The notes beneath the pieces were generated by a model, which had not been told where the DNA came from, made no database searches, and was given only the letters and a program-made list of their open reading frames with translations. The translations under genes were made by a program, and so were the position numbers. A DNA stretch of 64,000 bases from JAQGMJ01 sp036498945 (lineage in GTDB: Bacteria; Pseudomonadota; Gammaproteobacteria; Burkholderiales; JAEUOS01), in contig DASYEQ010000070.1 in assembly GCA_036498945.1 (NCBI GenBank), positions 1-64,000 on the forward strand, in the 5' to 3' direction. Positions 8,599 to 17,094 of this stretch are shown here, in pieces. Numbering within the stretch: position 1 is the first letter of the stretch; the number at the start of each line of letters is the position of its first letter.

Positions 8599-10851
8599 TT
8601 GAAACAGCACATCGTGCGCATCGGGCTGGGCATCGTGGTGCTGCTGGTGTTCATGGCCCACGCCGCGTTTTCGGACTCCAACGGGTTCAGCATTCCCTTC
8701 GTCAAGCGCTTCGACTCGATCATCGATGATGCGCGCCTGCGCGTGACCAGCCCGAAGACCCTGGACGATCGCATCGTCATCCTCGATATCGACGAAAAAA
8801 GCCTGGGCAAGCTGGGGCGCTGGCCGTGGAGCCGTGACAAGGTCGCCACCCTGATCGACAAGCTGTTCAACGATTACGGCGTCGCCATCGTCGGTTTCGA
8901 CGTGGTGTTCGCCGAGCCGGACAACAGCTCCGGCATGGCCACCCTCGACGCGCTGGCGAAAAACCAGCTGGCGGGCGATGCCTCCTTCAAGGACGAGCTG
9001 GACAAGCTCAAGCCGCAGCTCGATTTCGATGCCCGCTTCGCCAAGTCGATGCAGGGCAAGCCGGTGGTGCTGGGCTATTACCTGTCGACCGAAAAGAACG
9101 CGGAAAAAAGCGGCGCGCTGCCGCAGCCGGTGCTGCCGGCCGGCACCTTCAAAGGCAAGCAGATCCAGTTCTACCAATGGGTCGGCCACGGCGGCAATCT
9201 GAAGCAGTTCCAGGACGCGGCGATGTCCGCCGGCCTGTTCAACCCGTACATCGACGAAGACGGCGTGGTGCGCCGCGTGCCGATGCTTTCCGAATACGGC
9301 GGCCAGTATTACGAATCGCTGTCGCTGGCGATGTTCCGCGCGCTTTTGGGCAGCCCGAAGATCGAGCCCGGCTACCCCAACGAGACCATCCTGGCCAAAA
9401 ACTACAGTGGCATGGAATGGCTGGAGTTGCATGCGCACGGGCGCACCTGGAGGGTGCCGGTGGACCAGACGGTGGGCACCATCATCCCCTATCGCGGCGA
9501 CGGCGGCCCCAACGGCGGCAGTTTCAAGTACATCTCGCTGTCCGATGTCTACGAGGGCAAGGTGCCGAAGGAGGCGCTGCGCGGCAAGATCGCGCTCTGG
9601 GGCACCAGCGCGCCGGGCCTCCTGGACTTGCGTTCCACGCCGGTGGGCGGTGCCTACCCGGGGGTGGAAATCCACGCCAACCTGCTGTCCGGCATGCTGT
9701 CGCAGCACTTCAAGGAAAAGCCCGGCTATACCGTGGGCGCCGAAGTAATGCTGCTCCTGATCGGCGGCCTGGTGCTGTCGCTGTTGATGCCGTTCCTGTC
9801 GCCGGTGCGCGCCACCCTGGTGGCGGTGGCGGGCATGGTGCTGATCGTGGTGGTCAACATGTACGTCTATACCAGCGGCAACATCATCATCCCGCTGGCC
9901 TCGTCCCTCCTGATGACGGCGGCGCTATTCACGCTCAACATGGCCTACGGCTATTTCGTCGAATCGCGCAGCAAGCGCCAGTTCACCGAACTGTTCGGCC
10001 AGTATGTGCCGCCGGAGCTGGTCGACGAGATGGCGAGGAACCCGACCCAGTACAGCATGGAGCCAAAGAGCGAGGATCTGACCATCCTGTTCTCGGACGT
10101 GCGCGGCTTCACCTCGATCTCGGAAAACCTGTCGCCCGACGACCTGCGTTCCTTTATCAACCAGTACCTGACCGACATGAGCGCGGCGATTTCGCACCAC
10201 CGCGGCACGCTGGACAAGTACATCGGCGACGCCGTGATGGCCTTCTGGGGCGCCCCGGTCTCGGATGCCGAACATGCGCGCCAGGGGGTGATCACCGCCC
10301 TCGAGATGCAAAAGGCGGCGCATGCGCTGGATGAAAAATTCCGCGCCCGCGGCTGGCCGGCGCTGAAAATCGGCATCGGCGTCAATTCCGGCAACGTGCG
10401 CGTCGGCGACATGGGCTCGAAGGTGCGCAAGGCCTATACCGTGATGGGCGACCCGGTCAACCTGGCTTCCCGCCTGGAAGGGCGTACCAAGGAATACGGC
10501 GTCGGTATCCTGGTCGGCGAAAACACCGAAAAAATCGTCAAGGACGTGATTTTCAAGGAACTCGACCGCATCCGCGTCAAGGGCAAGAACGAGCCGGTGG
10601 CGATTTACGAGCCGATCTGCCTGGAGTCCGAGGCCGACAAGAAAACCAAGGACGAACTCAAGATGTGGCGCGACACCCTCAAGGCATATCGCGCCCAGTC
10701 CTGGGACCAGGCCGAGGTCCACCTGCTCAACCTGACGCGCATGAATCCGGATTGCAGCCTGTACGAGATGTATGCCGAGCGCGTGGTAAAGTTCCGCAAG
10801 AACCCCCCCGGCCCCGGCTGGGACGGAGTCACCACTTTCGACGAAAAGTAG
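8599..10851 (+). CDS. CHASE2-domain class III adenylate/guanylate cyclase
   Basis: A 750-residue membrane cyclase with an N-terminal anchor, an extracytoplasmic CHASE2 domain (about 25-370, again with GRWPWSR), hydrophobic segments around 380-455, a class III catalytic domain (about 470-680) and a short C-terminal helical region. Metal-binding Asp500 (FSDVRGFT) and Asp544 (YIGDAVMAFWG) are present. Lys540 and the Asp of MGDPVNLASRLEG are typical of adenine-specific enzymes, so cAMP is the likely product. The start is a TTG at 8599 with GGGAGA about 7 bases upstream; the first in-frame ATG (8653) would cut into the anchor. The next gene encodes a cyclic-nucleotide phosphodiesterase. Confidence 0.92.
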   Translation: MKQHIVRIGLGIVVLLVFMAHAAFSDSNGFSIPFVKRFDSIIDDARLRVTSPKTLDDRIVILDIDEKSLGKLGRWPWSRDKVATLIDKLFNDYGVAIVGFDVVFAEPDNSSGMATLDALAKNQLAGDASFKDELDKLKPQLDFDARFAKSMQGKPVVLGYYLSTEKNAEKSGALPQPVLPAGTFKGKQIQFYQWVGHGGNLKQFQDAAMSAGLFNPYIDEDGVVRRVPMLSEYGGQYYESLSLAMFRALLGSPKIEPGYPNETILAKNYSGMEWLELHAHGRTWRVPVDQTVGTIIPYRGDGGPNGGSFKYISLSDVYEGKVPKEALRGKIALWGTSAPGLLDLRSTPVGGAYPGVEIHANLLSGMLSQHFKEKPGYTVGAEVMLLLIGGLVLSLLMPFLSPVRATLVAVAGMVLIVVVNMYVYTSGNIIIPLASSLLMTAALFTLNMAYGYFVESRSKRQFTELFGQYVPPELVDEMARNPTQYSMEPKSEDLTILFSDVRGFTSISENLSPDDLRSFINQYLTDMSAAISHHRGTLDKYIGDAVMAFWGAPVSDAEHARQGVITALEMQKAAHALDEKFRARGWPALKIGIGVNSGNVRVGDMGSKVRKAYTVMGDPVNLASRLEGRTKEYGVGILVGENTEKIVKDVIFKELDRIRVKGKNEPVAIYEPICLESEADKKTKDELKMWRDTLKAYRAQSWDQAEVHLLNLTRMNPDCSLYEMYAERVVKFRKNPPGPGWDGVTTFDEK

Positions 10852-10884
10852 GGCAGGTATGGCAAGCGTGGACGGCGGGAGCAC

Positions 10885-11652
10885 ATGAAGGTCAAGGTCC
10901 TGGGCTGCAGCGGCGGCATCGGCGGCAAGCACCTGCGCACCACCTCGCTGCGCGTGGATAACGACATCCTGATCGATGCCGGCACCGGGGTCACCGACCT
11001 GTCGCTCACCGAGCTGTCGATGATCGACCACATCCTGCTGACCCACTCGCACCTCGACCACATCGCCACCATCCCCTTCATCGTCGATACCGTCGGGGCG
11101 ATGCGCGACAAGCCGCTGACCATCTACGCCATCGAGGAAACCCTCGATACGCTGAAAAAGCACATGTTCAACTGGAGCGTGTGGCCCGACTTCACCGCCA
11201 TCCCGACGGCGGAAAAGCCGTTCATGCGTTACGAGACGATCAAGCTCGGCCAGACCCTGACCATCGACAACCGCAAGTTCACCGTCCTGCCGGCCAACCA
11301 CACGGTGCCGGCGGTGGGTTACCAGATCAACAGCGGCGCCGCCAGCCTGGTCTTTTCGGGCGACACCTGTACGAATGACGCGTTGTGGGCGGTGGTCAAC
11401 AAGATCCCGAACCTGAAGCACCTGATCATCGAAACCGCGTTTTGCAACCGCGAAAAGCAGCTGGCGGTTGCCTCCAAACACCTGTGCCCCAGCCTGTTGG
11501 CCGAAGAACTGGCCAAATTGGAGCGTTCGGCCGAGATTTTCATCACCCATCTGAAGCCCGGCGAGATTGAGCTTACGATGCAGGAAATCGAGGAATACGC
11601 CGGCGACTTCAATCCGCGCATGCTGCAAAACGGGCAGATTTTCGAGTTCTGA
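10885..11652 (+). CDS. class II cyclic-nucleotide phosphodiesterase (metallo-beta-lactamase fold)
   Basis: A 255-residue MBL-fold hydrolase with the metal site THSHLDHI (His54, His56, Asp58, His59), later ligands in PANHTVP and FSGDTCTND, and a terminal ITHLKPGE. This pattern matches class II 3',5'-cyclic-nucleotide phosphodiesterases (yeast PDE1-like family) better than ribonuclease Z or glyoxalase II. It would hydrolyse the cAMP made by the cyclase 33 bases upstream. The next gene starts 2 bases after its stop and encodes a cyclic-nucleotide-binding protein, which supports the assignment. Confidence 0.85.
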   Translation: MKVKVLGCSGGIGGKHLRTTSLRVDNDILIDAGTGVTDLSLTELSMIDHILLTHSHLDHIATIPFIVDTVGAMRDKPLTIYAIEETLDTLKKHMFNWSVWPDFTAIPTAEKPFMRYETIKLGQTLTIDNRKFTVLPANHTVPAVGYQINSGAASLVFSGDTCTNDALWAVVNKIPNLKHLIIETAFCNREKQLAVASKHLCPSLLAEELAKLERSAEIFITHLKPGEIELTMQEIEEYAGDFNPRMLQNGQIFEF

Positions 11653-11654
11653 CC

Positions 11655-12749
11655 ATGACAGATACCACCGTCTCCACCGCCATGCTGCAAGGCTTCGAGC
11701 CGCTGTCGTCGCTCTCGGCCGCGCGCCTGAAGGAATTTGCCGGCCTCTGTTACCTGGAGCACATCTCCAAGGGCCTGGATCCGTTTCGCGTCAAAAGCGC
11801 GGCCGACCAGCTGGCTTTCCTCGCCAACGGTGAGCTGGAGCTCTCCTTTGCCGGCGGCGGCAGCGAAACCGTGGCCGCCGGCAGCGCCGAGGCGCGCTCG
11901 GCACTCCTGCGCACCCAGCCGATTGCCGCCGCCCGCGCCCTCACCGACGTCGACCTGATCCGCATTGATCGCGACCTGCTCGACATCATGATGACCTGGG
12001 ACCAGCTGGCCGCCTTCGATTCCACCCGTACCGGCCGCTTCAAGGCGCTGCCCGCCGGCGGCGGGGCGGACCCGGCGCTGGCGAACTGGAACCTGATGTC
12101 CGGGGTGTTCTCGGTCACCAATCTCAAGGGCGGCGCTTTCGCCAACCTGCCTTCCGCGCACATCGGCGAACTGCTGAACCGCTTCCAGCGTATCGACGTG
12201 AAAGCCGGCGAGGCGGTGATCCGCGAAGGTGACGAGGGCGACTATTACTACGTGATCGAATCCGGCCGGGCCCAGGTCTCCAGGGTGGTGGGCGGGGTCA
12301 ACGTCACCCTGGCGGATCTCAAAAGCGGCGACGCCTTCGGCGAGGAAGCCCTGGTTTCCGAGGCCAAGCGCAACGCTACCGTGGCGATGAAGACCGGCGG
12401 GGTGCTGCTGCGCCTGGCCAAGCAGGATTTCATCGCGCTCCTGAAGGAGCCGCTGCTCAGCCGCCTGGCCGTGCCCAAGGCGCAGGAAAGGGTGGCGGCC
12501 GGTGCGCAATGGCTGGACGTGCGCTACCCTTCGGAATACCAGTACGACAAGCTGCCGGGCGCGATCAACGTGCCGCTGGCGGAGGTGCGCAACGCCTTTT
12601 CGGTGCTGGACAAGTCGCGCGAATACGTGGTCTATTGCCAGAGCGGGCGGCGCAGTTCGGCGGCGGCGTTTTTGCTGGCGCACCGCGGTTTCCGGGTATT
12701 CTTGCTGGATGGCGGCCTGTGGGCGGCGCGCGGAGGCGGCAATGCCTAG
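11655..12749 (+). CDS. cyclic-nucleotide-binding domain protein with C-terminal rhodanese
   Basis: A 364-residue cytoplasmic protein. The N-terminal 15-130 region looks like a degenerate cyclic-nucleotide-binding fold. A second, canonical one spans about 165-280 with a phosphate-binding cassette FGEEAL (228-233) followed by KRNATV (Arg239). A rhodanese domain closes the protein (about 285-360) with LDVRYPSEY and the active-site loop CQSGRRSS, Cys328. It may couple cAMP binding to a sulfurtransferase or persulfide-related output, which is inference. It lies directly after cyclase and phosphodiesterase genes and is their probable receptor. Confidence 0.9.
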   Translation: MTDTTVSTAMLQGFEPLSSLSAARLKEFAGLCYLEHISKGLDPFRVKSAADQLAFLANGELELSFAGGGSETVAAGSAEARSALLRTQPIAAARALTDVDLIRIDRDLLDIMMTWDQLAAFDSTRTGRFKALPAGGGADPALANWNLMSGVFSVTNLKGGAFANLPSAHIGELLNRFQRIDVKAGEAVIREGDEGDYYYVIESGRAQVSRVVGGVNVTLADLKSGDAFGEEALVSEAKRNATVAMKTGGVLLRLAKQDFIALLKEPLLSRLAVPKAQERVAAGAQWLDVRYPSEYQYDKLPGAINVPLAEVRNAFSVLDKSREYVVYCQSGRRSSAAAFLLAHRGFRVFLLDGGLWAARGGGNA

Positions 12750-12902
12750 GGCGGCGCCGGCCGGCGGCGTTTTGCATGGTTTAACAGTTTGGTTTCGGCC
12801 GGACGGTGTGGTTCGTGGATAATGGTTCCGTGCGCGCGGGCAGCGTCCCGGCGTGAAGGTTTTTGCGGGTAATGTGGTGATACATCCTCGGGTGAGGTGG
12901 TT

Positions 12903-15275
12903 ATGAGTGCTGTACTGAATCCCAAGCCGGCCGCGCAGGCGTCCGACGTCAATCTGAAACTCAACTTTCAGAAGAACCTGCAAACGGTCACCAACAAGGT
13001 CCATGCGACGAACAACGTCGACGAGATCATGCTGGAGGTGAGCCAAGATATCTGCAACCTGTTCAATGCGGACCGCCTGACCATCTACGCGGTGGGCGAA
13101 GACAAGGCCTCGATCGTCTCCAAGGTCAAGACCGGCCTCAACTCGTTCAAGGACCTGAAGCTGCCGATCGCCGAACAGTCGATCGCCGGCTACGTCGCCT
13201 TGGCGCGCAAGATCACCAACATCAAGGACGTCTACGACGAGGCGGAGCTGAAAAGCTTCAACCCCAACCTGCGCTTCCTGCAGGAAGTGGACAAGCGCAC
13301 CGGCTACCGCACCAAGCAGATGCTGGTGGCGCCGATCGTCGACGCCCAGGCAAATGAACTGATCGGCGTCGTCCAGATCATCAACAACAAGTCCGGCCAG
13401 CCCTTCGGTCAGCTGGAGGAAGAGGGCGTCGGCGCGCTGACGCAGACTCTCGCCATCGCCTTCCGCCAGCGCCAGAAATCCGCCGCCCCGGTCAAGACCA
13501 AGTACGACTACCTGGTGGCCGACGCGGTGCTGTCGGCCCAGGAATTCGATCTTGCCACCCGCTCCGCGCGCCGCAAGGGCCTGGACATCGAAGACGTGCT
13601 GATCAGCGAATTCCAGGTGAAGATCCCGGCCCTGGGCGCCGCCGTGGCCAAGTTCTTCGCCGTGCCCTACGAGCCGTTCAAGGCCGACCGCGTCAAGCCG
13701 GCCGACCTGCTGAAGAACCTGAAGCGCGACTATGTCGAATCCAGCCAGTGGGTGCCGGTGGACGACACCAAGGACGGCCTGGTGGTGGTGTGCCTGGACC
13801 CCGAGCGCATCAAGAGCTCGCGCATCGTGAATAACATTTTCCCGCGCGCCAGCAAGATCGCCTACCGTGTCACCACCCAGCAGGAATTCAAGCAGACCCT
13901 GACCGCCCTGTTCGGCGAGCAGGCCGACAGCAGCTCGATCGACGACCTGCTCTCGGGCATGGACGACGAGGAAGAGAGCGTGATCGGCGGGTCGAGTGAC
14001 GATGTCGACGCCGCCGCCGACAACGAACTGGTGAAGCTGGTCAACAAGATCATCGTCGACGCTTATCACCAGGGCGCCTCCGACATCCATATCGAACCCT
14101 ATCCCGGCAAAGCGAAGACCGAAATCCGCTTCCGCAAGGACGGCTCACTCTTTCCGTACATCGAAATTCCGGCCAGCTACCGCAGCGCCATCGTTGCGCG
14201 CCTGAAGATCATGTGCGACCTCGACATCTCGGAAAAGAGGAAGCCCCAGGACGGCAAGATCAAGTTCAAGAAGTTCGGTCCGCTCGACATCGAGCTGCGC
14301 GTGGCCACCATCCCCACCGCCGGCGGCGTCGAGGACGTGGTGATGCGTATCCTGGCCGCCGGCGAGCCGATCCCGCTGGAAAAGCTCGGCTTGACCAAGT
14401 CGAACTTCGAAAACCTGAAAAAGACGGTATCCAAGCCCTACGGCCTGTTCTTCGTCTGCGGCCCGACCGGTTCCGGTAAAACCACCACGCTGCACTCCGT
14501 GCTTGGCTTCCTGAACACCGTCGACACCAAGATCTGGACCGCCGAAGACCCGGTGGAAATTACCCAGAAGGGCCTGCGCCAGGTGCAGGTGAACAAGAAG
14601 GCTGGCCTCGACTTCGCGGTGGTGATGAAGGCCTTCCTGCGCGCCGACCCCGACATCATCATGGTCGGTGAAATGCGCGATGCCGAGACCACCGGCACCG
14701 GCATCGAGGCCTCGCTTACCGGCCACCTGGTGTTCGCCACCCTGCACACCAACTCCGCGCCGGAAGCGGTGATCCGCCTGCTCGACATGGGCATGGACCC
14801 CTTCAACTTCGCCGATGCGCTCCTGGGCATCCTGGCGCAGCGCCTGGGCAAGCGCCTGTGCGGCGAGTGCAAGGAAGCCTACAACCCGGACGCCAACGAA
14901 CTCAAGGCCTTCATCAGCGAGTACGCCGAAGAGCTGGTCAAGACGCCGGCCTGGAAGGCCGATCCGCAAGGCCAGTTCAAGAAGCTCTACGACCGCTGGA
15001 TTGCCGAGTACGGCCGCGAAGGCAAGCTCACCATGTACCACGCCAAGGGTTGCGACAAGTGCGGCAACTCCGGCTACAAGGGCCGCGTCGGCCTGCACGA
15101 GCTGATGGTCGCATCCGAAACCATCAAGAAGCTGATCCAGGAAAAGGCGCGCGTGGCGGATATTTTCGTCACCTCGGTGGAAGAGGGCATGAGCACCCTG
15201 AAGATGGACGGCATGGAAAAGGTGCTGATGGGCCTGACCGACATCAAGCAGGTGCGCGCGGTCTGCATCAAGTAG
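12903..15275 (+). CDS. GAF domain-GspE/PilB-like secretion ATPase
   Basis: A 790-residue protein with an N-terminal GAF sensor (about 20-190), a GspE/MshE N-terminal-like domain (about 205-330) and a full type II secretion/type IV pilus ATPase. The ATPase has Walker A GPTGSGKTTT (520-529), Walker B DPDIIMVGEMRD (582-593), a His box (LTGHLVFATLHTN) and a zinc-type tetracysteine module (Cys653, Cys656, Cys717, Cys720). Other pilus or secretion genes are absent nearby, so this is an orphan ATPase placed among signalling genes. The start at ATG 12903 is preferred to a GTG two codons earlier. What it powers cannot be told from the window. Confidence 0.88.
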   Translation: MSAVLNPKPAAQASDVNLKLNFQKNLQTVTNKVHATNNVDEIMLEVSQDICNLFNADRLTIYAVGEDKASIVSKVKTGLNSFKDLKLPIAEQSIAGYVALARKITNIKDVYDEAELKSFNPNLRFLQEVDKRTGYRTKQMLVAPIVDAQANELIGVVQIINNKSGQPFGQLEEEGVGALTQTLAIAFRQRQKSAAPVKTKYDYLVADAVLSAQEFDLATRSARRKGLDIEDVLISEFQVKIPALGAAVAKFFAVPYEPFKADRVKPADLLKNLKRDYVESSQWVPVDDTKDGLVVVCLDPERIKSSRIVNNIFPRASKIAYRVTTQQEFKQTLTALFGEQADSSSIDDLLSGMDDEEESVIGGSSDDVDAAADNELVKLVNKIIVDAYHQGASDIHIEPYPGKAKTEIRFRKDGSLFPYIEIPASYRSAIVARLKIMCDLDISEKRKPQDGKIKFKKFGPLDIELRVATIPTAGGVEDVVMRILAAGEPIPLEKLGLTKSNFENLKKTVSKPYGLFFVCGPTGSGKTTTLHSVLGFLNTVDTKIWTAEDPVEITQKGLRQVQVNKKAGLDFAVVMKAFLRADPDIIMVGEMRDAETTGTGIEASLTGHLVFATLHTNSAPEAVIRLLDMGMDPFNFADALLGILAQRLGKRLCGECKEAYNPDANELKAFISEYAEELVKTPAWKADPQGQFKKLYDRWIAEYGREGKLTMYHAKGCDKCGNSGYKGRVGLHELMVASETIKKLIQEKARVADIFVTSVEEGMSTLKMDGMEKVLMGLTDIKQVRAVCIK

Positions 15276-15310
15276 GCAAACTCCGGTAGAAGGAACGGCC
15301 AGACACTCCC

Positions 15311-16906
15311 GTGGTTACCGTCGAGGAACTTTTCAAGCGGCTGGAGCAGCTCAATGCCGTCGGTGCCGCGCTCTCGCAGGAGCGCGACATCAACGCCCTG
15401 CTGGAAAGGATCCTGCGCGCCGCCAAGGAAATCACCAATGCCGACGGCGGCACGCTCTACCGCCTGATCGACGGCGAGAAACTGCAGTTCGAGATCCTGC
15501 TCAACGACTCCCTGGGCATTGCCTTGGGCGGCGTCTCCGGCAACCCGATCACCTTCTACCCGATCAAGTTGTACGACGAGGCGGGCACGCCCAACAAGTC
15601 GATGATCGCCGCCTACGCGGCGCTCACCGGCGACACCGTCAATATCGCCGACGCCTACACCGCCGAGGGCTTCGACTTCTCCGGTACCCGCGCTTTCGAC
15701 AAGAAGACCGGCTACCGCTCCACTTCCTTCCTCACGATCCCGATGCGAGATCACGAGAACGAGGTGATCGGCGTGCTGCAATTGCTCAACCGCATCGATC
15801 CCGCGCTTGGCAGCGTGACGGAGTTCTCCGATGCCGACCAGCGCCTGGCCGAGTCGCTGGCTTCGCAGGCAGCGATCGCGCTGACCAACCGCAACCTGAT
15901 TCTCCAGCTGGAGCACCTGTTCGAATCCTTCATCAACGTGATGAACACGGCGATCGACGAAAAATCGCCCTATACCGGCGGCCATTGTCAGCGTGTGCCG
16001 ACGCTCACGATGATGCTGGCGGAAGCGGTCAACGCCACCGGTGAAGGTCCGCTGAAGGACTTCACCATGACCGACAAGGACCGCTACGAGCTGAAGATCG
16101 CCGGCCTCCTGCACGATTGCGGCAAGGTGACGACGCCGGTGCACGTGGTCGACAAAGCGACCAAGCTGGAGACGATTTTCGACCGCATCGCCATGGTGGA
16201 CACGCGCTTCGAAGTGCTCAAGCGCGACGCCGAGATCGCCATGCTGAAAAACGAGATGTCGAAAGACGCCTACGTCGAACTGCTGGCGCAATACGACGAA
16301 GATCGCGCCTTCCTGCGCCGCTGCAATGTCGGCGGCGAATTCATGCGCGATGAGGACGTCGAGCGCGTCAAGCGCATTGCCAGGTACCGCTGGCGCGACA
16401 TCAGCGGTGCCGAGGCCGATTTCCTCAGCGAAGACGAACTGAAGAACCTGACCATCCGCGCCGGTACCCTTACCGGCGAGGAGCGCCAGGTGATCAATCA
16501 TCACATCGTCGCCACCATCAAGATGCTGGAGGCGCTGCCCTGGCCCAAGCACCTGAAGAACGTGCCCGAATACGCCGGCGGCCACCACGAGCGCATGGAT
16601 GGCAAGGGCTACCCCAAGGGCCTGACGCGCGAGCAGATGAGCGTGCAGGCGCGGGTGATGGGCATCGCCGACATCTTCGAGGCGCTGACCGCGCGCGACC
16701 GCCCCTACAAGAAGGGCAAGACGCTCACCGAATCGCTGGAAATCCTCGGCAAGTTCAAGCTCAACGGCCACGTCGATCCCGACCTGTTCGACGTGTTCAT
16801 CCGCGAAAAGGTCTATCTCAAATACGCCGAACTGTTCATGAATCCGGAGCAGATCGACGACGTCGATCTGGCGAAGATCCCCGGCGTGGTGCCTGCCGCC
16901 ACTTAA
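15311..16906 (+). CDS. GAF-HD-GYP phosphodiesterase
   Basis: A 531-residue protein with a GAF domain (about 10-195) and an HD-GYP domain. The HD motif LLHDCGKV has His268-Asp269. The GYP region reads HHERMDGKGYP (425-435) and is intact, and HD-GYP proteins usually hydrolyse cyclic di-GMP. The spacing between HD and GYP is long, with a charged segment of roughly 90 extra residues (about 285-375). The start is a GTG at 15311, 35 bases after the GspE-like gene. It is the last gene of the locus, which combines phospho-Thr, cAMP and probably c-di-GMP signalling. Confidence 0.9.
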   Translation: MVTVEELFKRLEQLNAVGAALSQERDINALLERILRAAKEITNADGGTLYRLIDGEKLQFEILLNDSLGIALGGVSGNPITFYPIKLYDEAGTPNKSMIAAYAALTGDTVNIADAYTAEGFDFSGTRAFDKKTGYRSTSFLTIPMRDHENEVIGVLQLLNRIDPALGSVTEFSDADQRLAESLASQAAIALTNRNLILQLEHLFESFINVMNTAIDEKSPYTGGHCQRVPTLTMMLAEAVNATGEGPLKDFTMTDKDRYELKIAGLLHDCGKVTTPVHVVDKATKLETIFDRIAMVDTRFEVLKRDAEIAMLKNEMSKDAYVELLAQYDEDRAFLRRCNVGGEFMRDEDVERVKRIARYRWRDISGAEADFLSEDELKNLTIRAGTLTGEERQVINHHIVATIKMLEALPWPKHLKNVPEYAGGHHERMDGKGYPKGLTREQMSVQARVMGIADIFEALTARDRPYKKGKTLTESLEILGKFKLNGHVDPDLFDVFIREKVYLKYAELFMNPEQIDDVDLAKIPGVVPAAT

Positions 16907-17094
16907 GCCGCACCGCTTCGGGGAAACCCTAGGTTTTCAGAGGAAAAACGCGTAGCGGGCCTGGCCCAGGGCGGCCCATTAGGCGTGGTTTGGAACCCCA
17001 TAACCCGTGCTTATGCGTTCTGTAGTTGCAGTTCGCCGCGACTGCTTCCACAATTGACCATCTACCCTTCGTGGTCAGCCTTGTTCGTCGGCCT

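Noticed and set aside
11319..14090. A 923-residue minus-strand frame across the end of the phosphodiesterase gene, the receptor gene and the start of the ATPase gene
   Set aside because: It spans two intergenic gaps and three good plus-strand genes, and its composition is that of a shadow frame.
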